DNA of 64,000 nucleotides. Origin: Chitinophaga silvisoli (GTDB lineage Bacteria > Bacteroidota > Bacteroidia > Chitinophagales > Chitinophagaceae). How positions within the stretch are numbered: position 1 is the first letter of the stretch; the number at the start of each line of letters is the position of its first letter. Where the stretch lies: assembly GCF_003412465.1 (NCBI RefSeq), contig NZ_QTJV01000004.1:744001-808000 (forward strand), written 5' to 3'. Both the position numbers and the translations under genes were made by a program. The notes beneath the pieces are model-generated. The model did not search any database. It was not told the origin of the DNA and saw only the letters and a list, made by a program, of their open reading frames with translations. Shown here piece by piece: positions 17,700 to 25,547 of the stretch.

Positions 17700-18080
17700 A
17701 TGAAATTATTCAATATCATCTGGTGCATCCTTTTCATCATCTTCGCAGGATTGCAATACAACGACCCGGATCCATATGTCTGGATGCCGATCTATCTATA
17801 TGGTGCTACATGTTGCGCACTGGCAGCCAGGGGAAAATTCTACAGGAAGGCTTACATCGCAGGTATCATTGTATACATCTGCTACGCAGTGTATAAGTTC
17901 TTTGACCAGAATGGCGTATTGGACTGGGCCACCAAACATCATGGAGAAAACATTGCAGAAACAATGAAAGCTTCGCAGCCATGGATTGAAGAAACCAGGG
18001 AGTTCTTTGGACTCTTCATCCTGATCGCTGTACTGGCCATTAATTACATCTATGCCGGGCGTAAAAAAGCAGGGAGATAA
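17700..18080 (+). CDS. TMEM220-like small membrane protein
   Basis: This 126-residue protein has about four transmembrane segments. The N-terminal motif FAGLQYNDPDPYVWMPIYLYGA, at about residues 16-37, is typical of the transmembrane family 220 (PF15071), which has no known function. A later conserved region (WIEETREFFGLFI) precedes the last helix. It is transcribed divergently from rtcB. Function is not assigned. Confidence 0.8.
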   Translation: MKLFNIIWCILFIIFAGLQYNDPDPYVWMPIYLYGATCCALAARGKFYRKAYIAGIIVYICYAVYKFFDQNGVLDWATKHHGENIAETMKASQPWIEETREFFGLFILIAVLAINYIYAGRKKAGR

Positions 18081-18163
18081 GGTAAGAGTGTATGCCCGAA
18101 TTTTTCATTGTGCCCGGACCTGAGCAACGAAACTGTTAATATAGATTCTTGAAAGGTAAGTAA

Positions 18164-18715
18164 TTACCTTTCAAGATTGAATAAGCGAATGCCATTTAAA
18201 ATATAATCATCCTGGTGCTGCAATGGTGTATTAATAAACCCACTGAAATTACCCCCTCCATCAAATTCCGCAAAACTATATACATCATCAAAGTCAAATT
18301 TCACATTGGTATCCACACACCTGATCAGCTGCTCCTCACACCCCTCGTATACCGGTTCTATTACAAAAGCAATATTTTGCTCCTCCAGCATTTGCCGTAC
18401 CTGCCTGAAAGTAATATTCTCATTCTCTTTCAGAAAACCCACATCCATGATCCAGGTATCATTCGAAAAGAAAATCATGTCCCCATGATTTGCACAATCA
18501 GCCTGTAAATGATCATTCTGAATACCGAATATGATCCCGGTATCCGTCCAGTAAAAAAACTCATACCAGCCATACTTGATTATCTGAGTTTCACCAAAAT
18601 CGCCGAAATCCTCATCGCCACCCAACAATTCCTTCACTTCATCCACATGGGATCCTAAGGTAATTGAACCAAAACAACCAGTTCTTATAAAATCTAACAG
18701 TGAGATAGTTAACAT
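18164..18715 (-). CDS. Uncharacterised acidic protein
   Basis: This 183-residue soluble protein is acidic and rich in aromatic residues. Its start (LLDFIRTGCFGSITLG) and the region EVKELLGGDEDFGDFG resemble a family of small bacterial proteins of unknown function that often occur singly or near polymorphic-toxin immunity genes. I do not recognise a named domain. It is a stand-alone gene, separated from the locus to its right by a good terminator at 18728-18761. It has no signal peptide and no membrane segment. Confidence 0.65.
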   Translation of the reverse strand: MLTISLLDFIRTGCFGSITLGSHVDEVKELLGGDEDFGDFGETQIIKYGWYEFFYWTDTGIIFGIQNDHLQADCANHGDMIFFSNDTWIMDVGFLKENENITFRQVRQMLEEQNIAFVIEPVYEGCEEQLIRCVDTNVKFDFDDVYSFAEFDGGGNFSGFINTPLQHQDDYILNGIRLFNLER

Positions 18716-18727
18716 ATTTCAAAAATA

Positions 18728-18761
18728 AAAAAGCTTTTGCCATTACTGACAAAAGCTTTTT
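18728..18761 (-). terminator. Terminator of the sugar-oxidation locus
   Basis: A perfect 12-bp stem (18728-18739 with 18750-18761) with a ten-base loop is followed on the minus strand by an A/U-rich tail. It lies 25 bases beyond the stop codon of the 1131-residue fusion gene. Confidence 0.8.
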
Positions 18762-18785
18762 AGATGAAATTGAAGTGTAAAGAAA

Positions 18786-21700
18786 CTATTTTGATAACAA
18801 CTCAAATCTGCTGATACCGAACGATGTTTTTTCCGCCGGATCTGCCGCAGTAATCTTAATATACAGATTATGCAGCTTGCCATCAGCTACCGGCGCAAAA
18901 TTGATCGTAGCTGCATTCGGCGCTTTCACCTTCGCTCCCGGTCCTATCAACACTTCTCCCAGCTTAGTACCGCCATCCTTATCCAGGAACACCTGCACAG
19001 TATACCCATATTGCAAAGCCTCCTGTGTATAGTAAGCAATACCAACCCCCGTCACACCAGTGAGATCCAGGTTATTATATGACACCCAGCTATTCGCAGT
19101 CGGAATCAGGAACTTGATAGCATCTGCCTCAAAAGTCGTCACACCAAAAGACTGATCATAATTTGCTGCCACCAGCTTAGGACTTCTCAAAGTAGCAGTA
19201 GCCGTACCCGTTAGCGGACGAATATTAGGTCCTCCCTGGTCTGTATAACTAGCTATCAGGTACAGGATGCCATTGTCTTTCTCCGGCTTGCCGGCAGTAG
19301 GTGAAACTGTTCCTTTCTGTGGCAGGGATGCCGCCACCTTGTTAGCTGCCCCCTGAGACATCACATACTCCGCCAGCTCATGCGCTTCACTTTGTGTAAG
19401 AGTAGGATGCGCTGACATAGCTGTCTCACCCCATACACCACCACCACCTTTGATGATCTTATTGGCCAGGTAATCCTTCGCATTCGGATCATCTTTATAT
19501 TTCTCAGCTACCTGTTTGAAAGCTGGTCCGATCGATTTTTCATCCAGTTTATGACAGGTTTTACAATCACCTGATTCAAACAGGTTCTTGCCCGCTATTA
19601 CACCTGTGATAATCTGGTGCCCTTGCTGGGGAATGCCTGCCTGGTCATTCCCTTCCAGGTATTCTGCACGGATGTACATATTCTCTGGTTTGATATTCGC
19701 CGCATCTTCCTTATCTGCCACCTGCACATCGTACGCTACCTGTTTGCCGGGGAAGTAGAATGTCTTGTTGCCAGTCAGGTTGATCTTCACCTCAGGTGTT
19801 TCATTACCCGCATACAGGGCAATGCCTTCACTCTTTGTGCTGGTCCCCTTATCATCCACCACTTCTACAGATACCGCGTATTCACCGGCTACCGTATAAG
19901 TCACTTCTGTTTCTGGTTCTTTGGTCTCTTTCTTATTTCCATTCCCCAGGTACCAGATGTAAGTAAGCGGATCGTGGTCAGGATCAGAAGATCCCTTTGC
20001 ACTCAGTTTCACTTTGAATGGTAAACCACCTGATAGTTTGCTGGCCTGGATCTTCGCTACAGGTGCACGATTGCCGCCATTGTAGTCGATTCTTGACAAC
20101 CCTGCATCTTTGTTCTTGCTAAACCAGCCATTACCATATTCCAATACATAAATCCTGCCATCAGGTCCCATTTCCATATCAATGATCGCATTGAATTTGG
20201 TATGTGGCATGAAAGGCTCCGTCTTGGAGAGATTACCGTCTTTGTCAAACGTCACCGCTTTAATCCAGCCCCTTACCCAATCGTAAATGAAGAACTTACC
20301 ATTGTAATAATCAGGGAACCGGGTTTCCTGTGGATAAAACTCATTGTAATACACAGGCCCCGCCATCGCATTACGTCCACCACTACCCATTGATGGGAAG
20401 TCAGGCGACTTATCATACGGATACCAGATCATAGGCGGTGTAGCCGGTGGTAAATCCCTGATACCGGTATTATTACGTGAATCATTCACAGGTTTTGCAG
20501 CATCAAAAGGAGCACCTGCTTTACCTGTTTCATAATCATAACGATGATAAGGATAGTTATTACCTACAAACATAGGATAACCAAAATTACCCGGCTTCTT
20601 CGCCTGGTTGATCTCGTCATAGCCTCTCGGACCACGTTCAGGATCATCATTGTTTGCATCAGGTCCTACTTCACCCCAATACACATAGCCCGTCTTACGA
20701 TCGACAGAAATACGGTAGGGATTACGGGTACCCATTGCATAAATTTCAGGACGGGTCCTATCAGTACCCTTCTTAAAGAGGTTGCCATCAGGAATGGTAT
20801 AGGTACCATCCGGATTAATCTTAATACGCAGGATCTTTCCTCTCAGGTCATTGGTATTCGCAGAGGTGCGACGGCCGTCATAATTCAGGTGCCCCGGGCG
20901 GTCATCCAGCGGACCATAGCCTTTGGATACATATTGCTGGCCAGGTTCATCGAATGGCGTAGAGTTATCACCAGTAGAAAGGTAGAGCAGGTGGTCTGCA
21001 CCAAAAGCAATAGACCCTCCTGTATGGCAACAAATATTACGCTGAGAATACAGCTGCAGTACAACCTTCTCAGAAGCACTGTCAATCTTACCATTTTCAA
21101 AAGTAAAACGACTCAGCCTGTTCACAGATGTATCTACCGGTGAATAATAAATATACACGAAATGATTCGTCGCAAAGTCAGGATCAGCACTGATACCCAG
21201 TACCCCTTCTTCCGCGTTTACATTAGGAACTTCTGTTTTATAATATACCCTTAAAAAGCCCGCCTGCGTCAGCTTATGCGCCTGCTGATCAAAGTACATG
21301 ATCTCACCCCTGCGCTGTGCGATAAGAATATTGAGATCAGGCAGAATAGTCATTTCCGTAGGCTCAAAGAATTCACCTGAGGTAAGAGTATTTTTTGTGA
21401 AACGGTCTTCATCAGGCACTCTCAGCGTAGTAGCCACGTTGTAATCAAGTACCTGGTTTTTGCCAATGGCGTATTTAATACCGCTCAGGAGCAGTTTCAG
21501 GAAATTCTCTTCTTTATAAGTAGCATCCGTATGCCCAAGTTCTGTGTAGAACGCACGGCCACCATCATATTCATGGTACCAGCTGATAGGATGATTATCA
21601 CCATTCTTTCCACCTTCATAAGTCTTCTCATCCACAGTCATAATAACTTTGATATTGGGACTAATCTTTTTGAAATTATACCACTCATCTTCGTGTTCCC

Positions 21701-22181
21701 ATTTATCGGGCAACTGACCAAATGATTTATCTTTTACAGTCAGGGTTGCCTTGTGTGTACCGGCAGGATGGTTATCAAAGTAAGCACCTGCCAGGCCGCC
21801 ATACCATCCCCATTCATACTCAGTATCAGTTGCAGCATGTACACCTACATAACCGCCGCCGGACTGTATATATCTTTCAAAATCCGCTTCCTGGTAATTG
21901 TTCAATACATCACCGGTGGTGTTAAGGAAGATGACAGCAGCATATTTCTGCAGGGTATCTTCTACAAACATATCGGCATTCGTAGTCGTGTCTACATCGA
22001 ATCCGTTTTCCTTACCCAGTTTTTCAATAGCCGCAATACCGGCAGGAATAGAGGCGTGGTGGAATCCGGCAGTTTTCGAGAATACCAGCACCCTGGGATT
22101 ACCGGGTCTGGTCTTTGACTGGCAACCGGAAAGGATGATTCCGCATAGCGCAGCCAGGTAAATAGCATACCTCAATTGCAT
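18786..22181 (-). CDS. Multidomain ThuA / PQQ-type sugar dehydrogenase / PKD / cytochrome c / CBM-like lipoprotein
   Basis: This 1131-residue lipoprotein (signal ending ILSGCQ) joins five modules. A ThuA glutamine-amidotransferase-like domain spans about 28-245. A glucose/sorbosone dehydrogenase-like beta propeller spans about 255-690, with motifs GVLGISADPDF and HTGGSIAFG. A PKD-like domain spans about 700-790. A cytochrome c domain has CKTCH at about 873-877 and a likely methionine ligand in TAMSAHP. A C-terminal carbohydrate-binding-like beta sandwich covers about 970-1131. The arrangement suggests a surface or periplasmic enzyme that binds a sugar, oxidises it and passes electrons to its own haem. 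It is the last gene of the locus. Confidence 0.9.
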   Translation of the reverse strand: MQLRYAIYLAALCGIILSGCQSKTRPGNPRVLVFSKTAGFHHASIPAGIAAIEKLGKENGFDVDTTTNADMFVEDTLQKYAAVIFLNTTGDVLNNYQEADFERYIQSGGGYVGVHAATDTEYEWGWYGGLAGAYFDNHPAGTHKATLTVKDKSFGQLPDKWEHEDEWYNFKKISPNIKVIMTVDEKTYEGGKNGDNHPISWYHEYDGGRAFYTELGHTDATYKEENFLKLLLSGIKYAIGKNQVLDYNVATTLRVPDEDRFTKNTLTSGEFFEPTEMTILPDLNILIAQRRGEIMYFDQQAHKLTQAGFLRVYYKTEVPNVNAEEGVLGISADPDFATNHFVYIYYSPVDTSVNRLSRFTFENGKIDSASEKVVLQLYSQRNICCHTGGSIAFGADHLLYLSTGDNSTPFDEPGQQYVSKGYGPLDDRPGHLNYDGRRTSANTNDLRGKILRIKINPDGTYTIPDGNLFKKGTDRTRPEIYAMGTRNPYRISVDRKTGYVYWGEVGPDANNDDPERGPRGYDEINQAKKPGNFGYPMFVGNNYPYHRYDYETGKAGAPFDAAKPVNDSRNNTGIRDLPPATPPMIWYPYDKSPDFPSMGSGGRNAMAGPVYYNEFYPQETRFPDYYNGKFFIYDWVRGWIKAVTFDKDGNLSKTEPFMPHTKFNAIIDMEMGPDGRIYVLEYGNGWFSKNKDAGLSRIDYNGGNRAPVAKIQASKLSGGLPFKVKLSAKGSSDPDHDPLTYIWYLGNGNKKETKEPETEVTYTVAGEYAVSVEVVDDKGTSTKSEGIALYAGNETPEVKINLTGNKTFYFPGKQVAYDVQVADKEDAANIKPENMYIRAEYLEGNDQAGIPQQGHQIITGVIAGKNLFESGDCKTCHKLDEKSIGPAFKQVAEKYKDDPNAKDYLANKIIKGGGGVWGETAMSAHPTLTQSEAHELAEYVMSQGAANKVAASLPQKGTVSPTAGKPEKDNGILYLIASYTDQGGPNIRPLTGTATATLRSPKLVAANYDQSFGVTTFEADAIKFLIPTANSWVSYNNLDLTGVTGVGIAYYTQEALQYGYTVQVFLDKDGGTKLGEVLIGPGAKVKAPNAATINFAPVADGKLHNLYIKITAADPAEKTSFGISRFELLSK

Positions 22182-22201
22182 GATAGTTGTTTTCGTTAAA
22201 A

Positions 22202-22308
22202 GAGGTTATATCAAAAGTATATTTACCCGGTTGGGCCCGGGTAAGTGATGGAGCGTATTTTCTTTTAACAAATACTCAGCACCATCAAATTACTTTTGAT
22301 ACAACCTC
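22202..22308 (-). other. Long stem-loop filling the gap before the fusion gene
   Basis: Bases 22202-22219 pair with 22291-22308 (18 bp, one mismatch). They enclose a second hairpin (22223-22230 with 22237-22244). The structure covers nearly all of the 137-base gap between the ThuA gene and the fusion gene and ends 20 bases before the fusion's ATG. The left arm also contains TACTTTTG on the minus strand, a match to the -7 consensus, so the element could be a promoter or operator as well as an RNA structure. Confidence 0.6.
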
Positions 22309-22318
22309 CTCCTTATGA

Positions 22319-23092
22319 TTAGTAATAGGTCCCTGATTTTCCGGCATCAGCATCAGCAGCTTTCAAGCCCATCACATATCTGAGTCCACCCAGCACATGC
22401 CGCATGTACGTCTTATCGCTATACGATTCTTTGGTATGCCCCAGTTCCGTATAAAAAGCTCTGCCACCTTCAAAATCATGATACCATGCCATCGGGTGGT
22501 TATCGCCGTTCTTTCCACCTTCGTAGCTGTGCTCATCTATTTTTATGAGCACATGTACATCCGGGTTCAGATCTTTGAAATTGTACCACTCATCCCATCT
22601 GGACCATGTATCGCCCAGGTGACGGGTGGCATCATTGTTTTTATCCACCACATTGAGGGTAGCTGTTTGTTGTTTTGGATGACTGGTGAACCATGCACCC
22701 ACCAGCTTGTTGTACCATGGCCAGTCATACTCTGTATCAGTAGCAGCATGAATACCCATGAACCCACCGCCTTTGTGAATATACTTCTCCATAGCGGCCT
22801 GTTGCTTATCGTCTAATACGTTGCCTGTAGTGTTTAAAAATAACACAGCCGCATACTTTTTTAGATTTTTGTATTCAAAGGCAGCGGCATCTTCAGTAGT
22901 ATCCACATCAAAGCCATTTTCCTGTCCCAGTTGTATCATGGCCACTTTGGCCACCGGAATACAATCATGCCGAAAGCCCATTGTTTTGGAAAACACCAGC
23001 AAACGTGGGCGTGCCGCGGCCATGAGCCGGGTCATAGGATACAGCATCAACAATGCCGTGGTACATATCATACCAACAAACAGTTTTTTCAT
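22319..23092 (-). CDS. ThuA domain protein
   Basis: This 257-residue exported protein has a signal peptide ending near RLMAAA. A single ThuA domain follows: RLLVFSKTMGFRHDCIP, FLNTTGNVLDDKQ, FMGIHAATDTEYDWPWY and FEGGRAFYTELGHT. It closely resembles the N-terminal domain of the fusion protein encoded next, which suggests duplication. ThuA proteins were named for trehalose utilisation in rhizobia and are tied to 3-keto sugar chemistry. The gene starts five bases after the DUF1080 gene, so translation may be coupled. Confidence 0.92.
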   Translation of the reverse strand: MKKLFVGMICTTALLMLYPMTRLMAAARPRLLVFSKTMGFRHDCIPVAKVAMIQLGQENGFDVDTTEDAAAFEYKNLKKYAAVLFLNTTGNVLDDKQQAAMEKYIHKGGGFMGIHAATDTEYDWPWYNKLVGAWFTSHPKQQTATLNVVDKNNDATRHLGDTWSRWDEWYNFKDLNPDVHVLIKIDEHSYEGGKNGDNHPMAWYHDFEGGRAFYTELGHTKESYSDKTYMRHVLGGLRYVMGLKAADADAGKSGTYY

Positions 23093-23097
23093 ATTAA

Positions 23098-23802
23098 TTA
23101 CAGTGTTTTGATCTTGATACTGCGATAGCTCACTACGTTGCCATGGTCCTGCAGCGCGATGTGTCCTTTGGAGAACTTCATAAACCCTTCCCAGGTTTTA
23201 AATTTACTATTGGCTAACAGCTCTTTCCATTCATCGCTGCCAACAGTGGTTTCAATGGTTTTGGTGCCATTGAGCCAGAAAGTGAGGTGACCGTCTTTCT
23301 TCAGGATGCGCGCTTTGTTCCACTCTCCTACTGGTTTTGCAGCGTTTTTGGTAGCCTTTTTCAGGTCATACAAATCGCCGGAATTATGTTTAGGATACTT
23401 ACCATCAGGATGACGGGCATCGTCCAGCACCTGCATTTCAGCACCTGTCAGGTAAGTAGCACCATATTTTGGATCTTCGTGTACACTGAAGATCAGGCCA
23501 CTATTGCCACCTTCGGAGATTTTCCATTCGTAGGTAAAGTCGTAATTTTCAAATTCATCGTTGGTCACGAGGTCGCCACCACCTTTCTTCACAGCGGTAT
23601 CCAGTACAAAAGCACCGTCCTGTACTTTCCACCTGTCAGTAGCCGATTCTTTCAGGTAAGAATGCCAGCCATTGGTTGTCTTGCCGTCAAATAATAATTT
23701 CCAGCCGTCCTTTTGTTCCTTTGCAGTTAAAGTGTTGGGTTGTTGCGCGAAAACAGCGGCCGACGAAAGACTGAGCACCAAAACGGGAATGAGCAATTTC
23801 AT
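23098..23802 (-). CDS. DUF1080 (3-keto-disaccharide hydrolase-like) protein
   Basis: This 234-residue secreted protein has the signal peptide LSLSSAAVFAQQ. A concanavalin-like beta-sandwich of the DUF1080/PF06439 family follows, with typical motifs WKLLFDGKTTNGWHSY, EWKISEGGNSGLIF, TGAEMQVLDD, HNSGDLYDL and HIALQDHG. Several family members cleave 3-keto-glycosides, so it would act after a C3-oxidising dehydrogenase. It sits between a cytochrome c gene (161 bases upstream) and a ThuA gene (5 bases downstream), in line with an oxidative glycoside-cleavage pathway in the periplasm or at the surface. Confidence 0.92.
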   Translation of the reverse strand: MKLLIPVLVLSLSSAAVFAQQPNTLTAKEQKDGWKLLFDGKTTNGWHSYLKESATDRWKVQDGAFVLDTAVKKGGGDLVTNDEFENYDFTYEWKISEGGNSGLIFSVHEDPKYGATYLTGAEMQVLDDARHPDGKYPKHNSGDLYDLKKATKNAAKPVGEWNKARILKKDGHLTFWLNGTKTIETTVGSDEWKELLANSKFKTWEGFMKFSKGHIALQDHGNVVSYRSIKIKTL

Positions 23803-23841
23803 ATGATTAATGGATTTGTTTGGGTTTGGAATTTTAGCAAA

Positions 23842-23952
23842 AGCGGATTACGAAAGAATCAATATACGTGGCATACAATGGTTCCGCAGATCACCCACAG
23901 AATGACATAGTTGAGACCCGTAAATTTATTCTATCCGTAATCCGCTACGGAT
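23842..23952 (-). other. Alternative stem-loops in the cytochrome c-DUF1080 gap
   Basis: An 11-bp perfect long-range stem pairs 23842-23852 with 23936-23946. A competing 7-bp hairpin with a six-base loop pairs 23933-23939 with 23946-23952. The two share bases, so they exclude each other. Together they fill most of the 161-base gap between the cytochrome c and DUF1080 genes. Confidence 0.5.
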
Positions 23953-23963
23953 AATTATTTAAA

Positions 23964-24392
23964 CTACTTTAAAGACAGAATGTATTTCACCATTTCGGTG
24001 GCATCTTCCTTCGTTACATTAGGGTGTGCCTGCATGGGAACTTCGCCCCAATGGCCACTACCGCCAGAGATGATCTTGTCTGCCAGCATAGCAATGTTTG
24101 CATCAGTGGGTTCATACTTGGCTGCTACCTCTTTGTAAGCCGGGCCTACCACTTTCATGTCTACTTTGTGACAGGTCAGGCAGTCCGACTGTGCAATCAG
24201 GCCTGCACCTTTCGAAGCTGCTGCTTCTGCCGCTCCTTGTTTCACCATTGAATTATCAACAGGCGCTTCATTGCTGCTGCTTGCTGATGTGTCTTTTTTC
24301 TCGCTGCTGTTATCGCTGCCACCACATGAGGCTAAGAAAAATGCACTTAATACAAATGGTGCCAGATAACGCATTCTCATTTTAGATTCCAT
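23964..24392 (-). CDS. Class I cytochrome c lipoprotein
   Basis: This small haem protein (up to 142 residues; starts at the fifth or seventh residue are also possible) has a lipoprotein signal ending in FLASCGG. A serine-rich linker precedes one haem motif, CLTCHK. The likely axial methionine is in EVPMQAHPNVT. The haem domain closely resembles the cytochrome c module of the 1131-residue fusion encoded two genes downstream. It probably accepts electrons from a sugar dehydrogenase of this locus. Confidence 0.92.
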   Translation of the reverse strand: MESKMRMRYLAPFVLSAFFLASCGGSDNSSEKKDTSASSSNEAPVDNSMVKQGAAEAAASKGAGLIAQSDCLTCHKVDMKVVGPAYKEVAAKYEPTDANIAMLADKIISGGSGHWGEVPMQAHPNVTKEDATEMVKYILSLK

Positions 24393-24485
24393 TTTATAAG
24401 TCCTGTTTCAGATTATGACAAAATACAGATTGTGTAATATAAGCAACCTTCTACTTTAAATACTATAATTATGATGAAATGCCCC

Positions 24486-25541
24486 TTATTCCAGGCCGAG
24501 CACTTTCCTGTTCAGGCTTTCGTCCGCACCAGCACTGGCAAAATCATCGAACGCCTTTTCTGTGACACGAATGATGTGATCTTTGATGAACGGTGCCCCT
24601 TCTCTCGCACCATCTTCCGGATGCTTCAGACAGCACTCCCACTCCATCACTGCCCAGCCTGAGAAATCATATTGTGTCAGTTTGCTGAACACCGCCTTGA
24701 AATCTACCTGGCCATCTCCCAGGGAACGGAATCTGCCCGGCCGGTCTACCCAACCCTGGTAACCGCCATATACACCGGAACGGCCTGTAGGATTGAATTC
24801 AGCGTCCTTTACATGGAACATTTTTATTCGCTCATGATAGATATCGATGTACTCCAGGTAATCCAGGCATTGTAATACAAAATGGCTTGGATCGTAGAGC
24901 AGACAAGCACGTTTATGATTGCCCGTAGCCTCCAGGAAACGCTCGTAAGTAGCACCATCATGCAGGTCTTCACCAGGATGAATTTCATAACAGAGGTCTA
25001 CACCATTTTCTTCAAATTCATTGAGGATAGGCAGCCAGCGGTTTGCCAGTTCTTTAAAACCGGTCTCCACCAGGCCCGCAGGGCGCTGTGGCCATGGATA
25101 TACCGTATGCCAGAGCAATGCGCCACTGAAAGTAGCATGTGCATTCAGGCCCAGGTTACGGCTTGCCTGCGCAGCATACTTCAATTGCTGGATCGCCCAT
25201 TCCGTACGTGCAGCAGGTTTACCTCTTTTATCGGCAGGCGCAAAAGCATCGAACAGGTCACTGAATGCAGGGTGCACAGCTACCAGCTGCCCCTGTAAAT
25301 GCGTTGAGAGTTCAGTGATTTCCAGGCCGGCAGATTGCACCAGGCCTTTTATTTCATCAGCATAAGTTTTGCTTTCAGCAGCTTTTTGCAGATCGAATAT
25401 TTTGGGATCCGAAGTAGGAATCTGTACGCCTTTAAAGCCAAGGCCTGCAGCCCACTTACAGATGTTCTCCAGTGTATTGAATGGGGCAGTATCACCGAGG
25501 AACTGCGCCAGGAATATTCCAGGTCCTTTGATAGTTTTCAT
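24486..25541 (-). CDS. Sugar phosphate isomerase/epimerase family protein
   Basis: The 351-residue TIM-barrel protein belongs to the xylose-isomerase-like AP endonuclease 2 superfamily. Metal-ligand candidates are in CYEIHPGEDLHD, LLYDPSHFVL, MFHVKDAEF and WAVMEWECC. Members next to Gfo/Idh/MocA oxidoreductases act as 3-keto sugar isomerases, epimerases or dehydratases. There is no signal peptide, so it is cytoplasmic. It begins six bases after the oxidoreductase gene. The exact reaction is open. Confidence 0.9.
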   Translation of the reverse strand: MKTIKGPGIFLAQFLGDTAPFNTLENICKWAAGLGFKGVQIPTSDPKIFDLQKAAESKTYADEIKGLVQSAGLEITELSTHLQGQLVAVHPAFSDLFDAFAPADKRGKPAARTEWAIQQLKYAAQASRNLGLNAHATFSGALLWHTVYPWPQRPAGLVETGFKELANRWLPILNEFEENGVDLCYEIHPGEDLHDGATYERFLEATGNHKRACLLYDPSHFVLQCLDYLEYIDIYHERIKMFHVKDAEFNPTGRSGVYGGYQGWVDRPGRFRSLGDGQVDFKAVFSKLTQYDFSGWAVMEWECCLKHPEDGAREGAPFIKDHIIRVTEKAFDDFASAGADESLNRKVLGLE

Positions 25542-25547
25542 AATAGA

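Noticed and set aside
20544..21143. A 199-codon plus-strand frame opposite the fusion gene
   Set aside because: It lies inside the sugar dehydrogenase propeller coding region and shows no domain or signal of its own.
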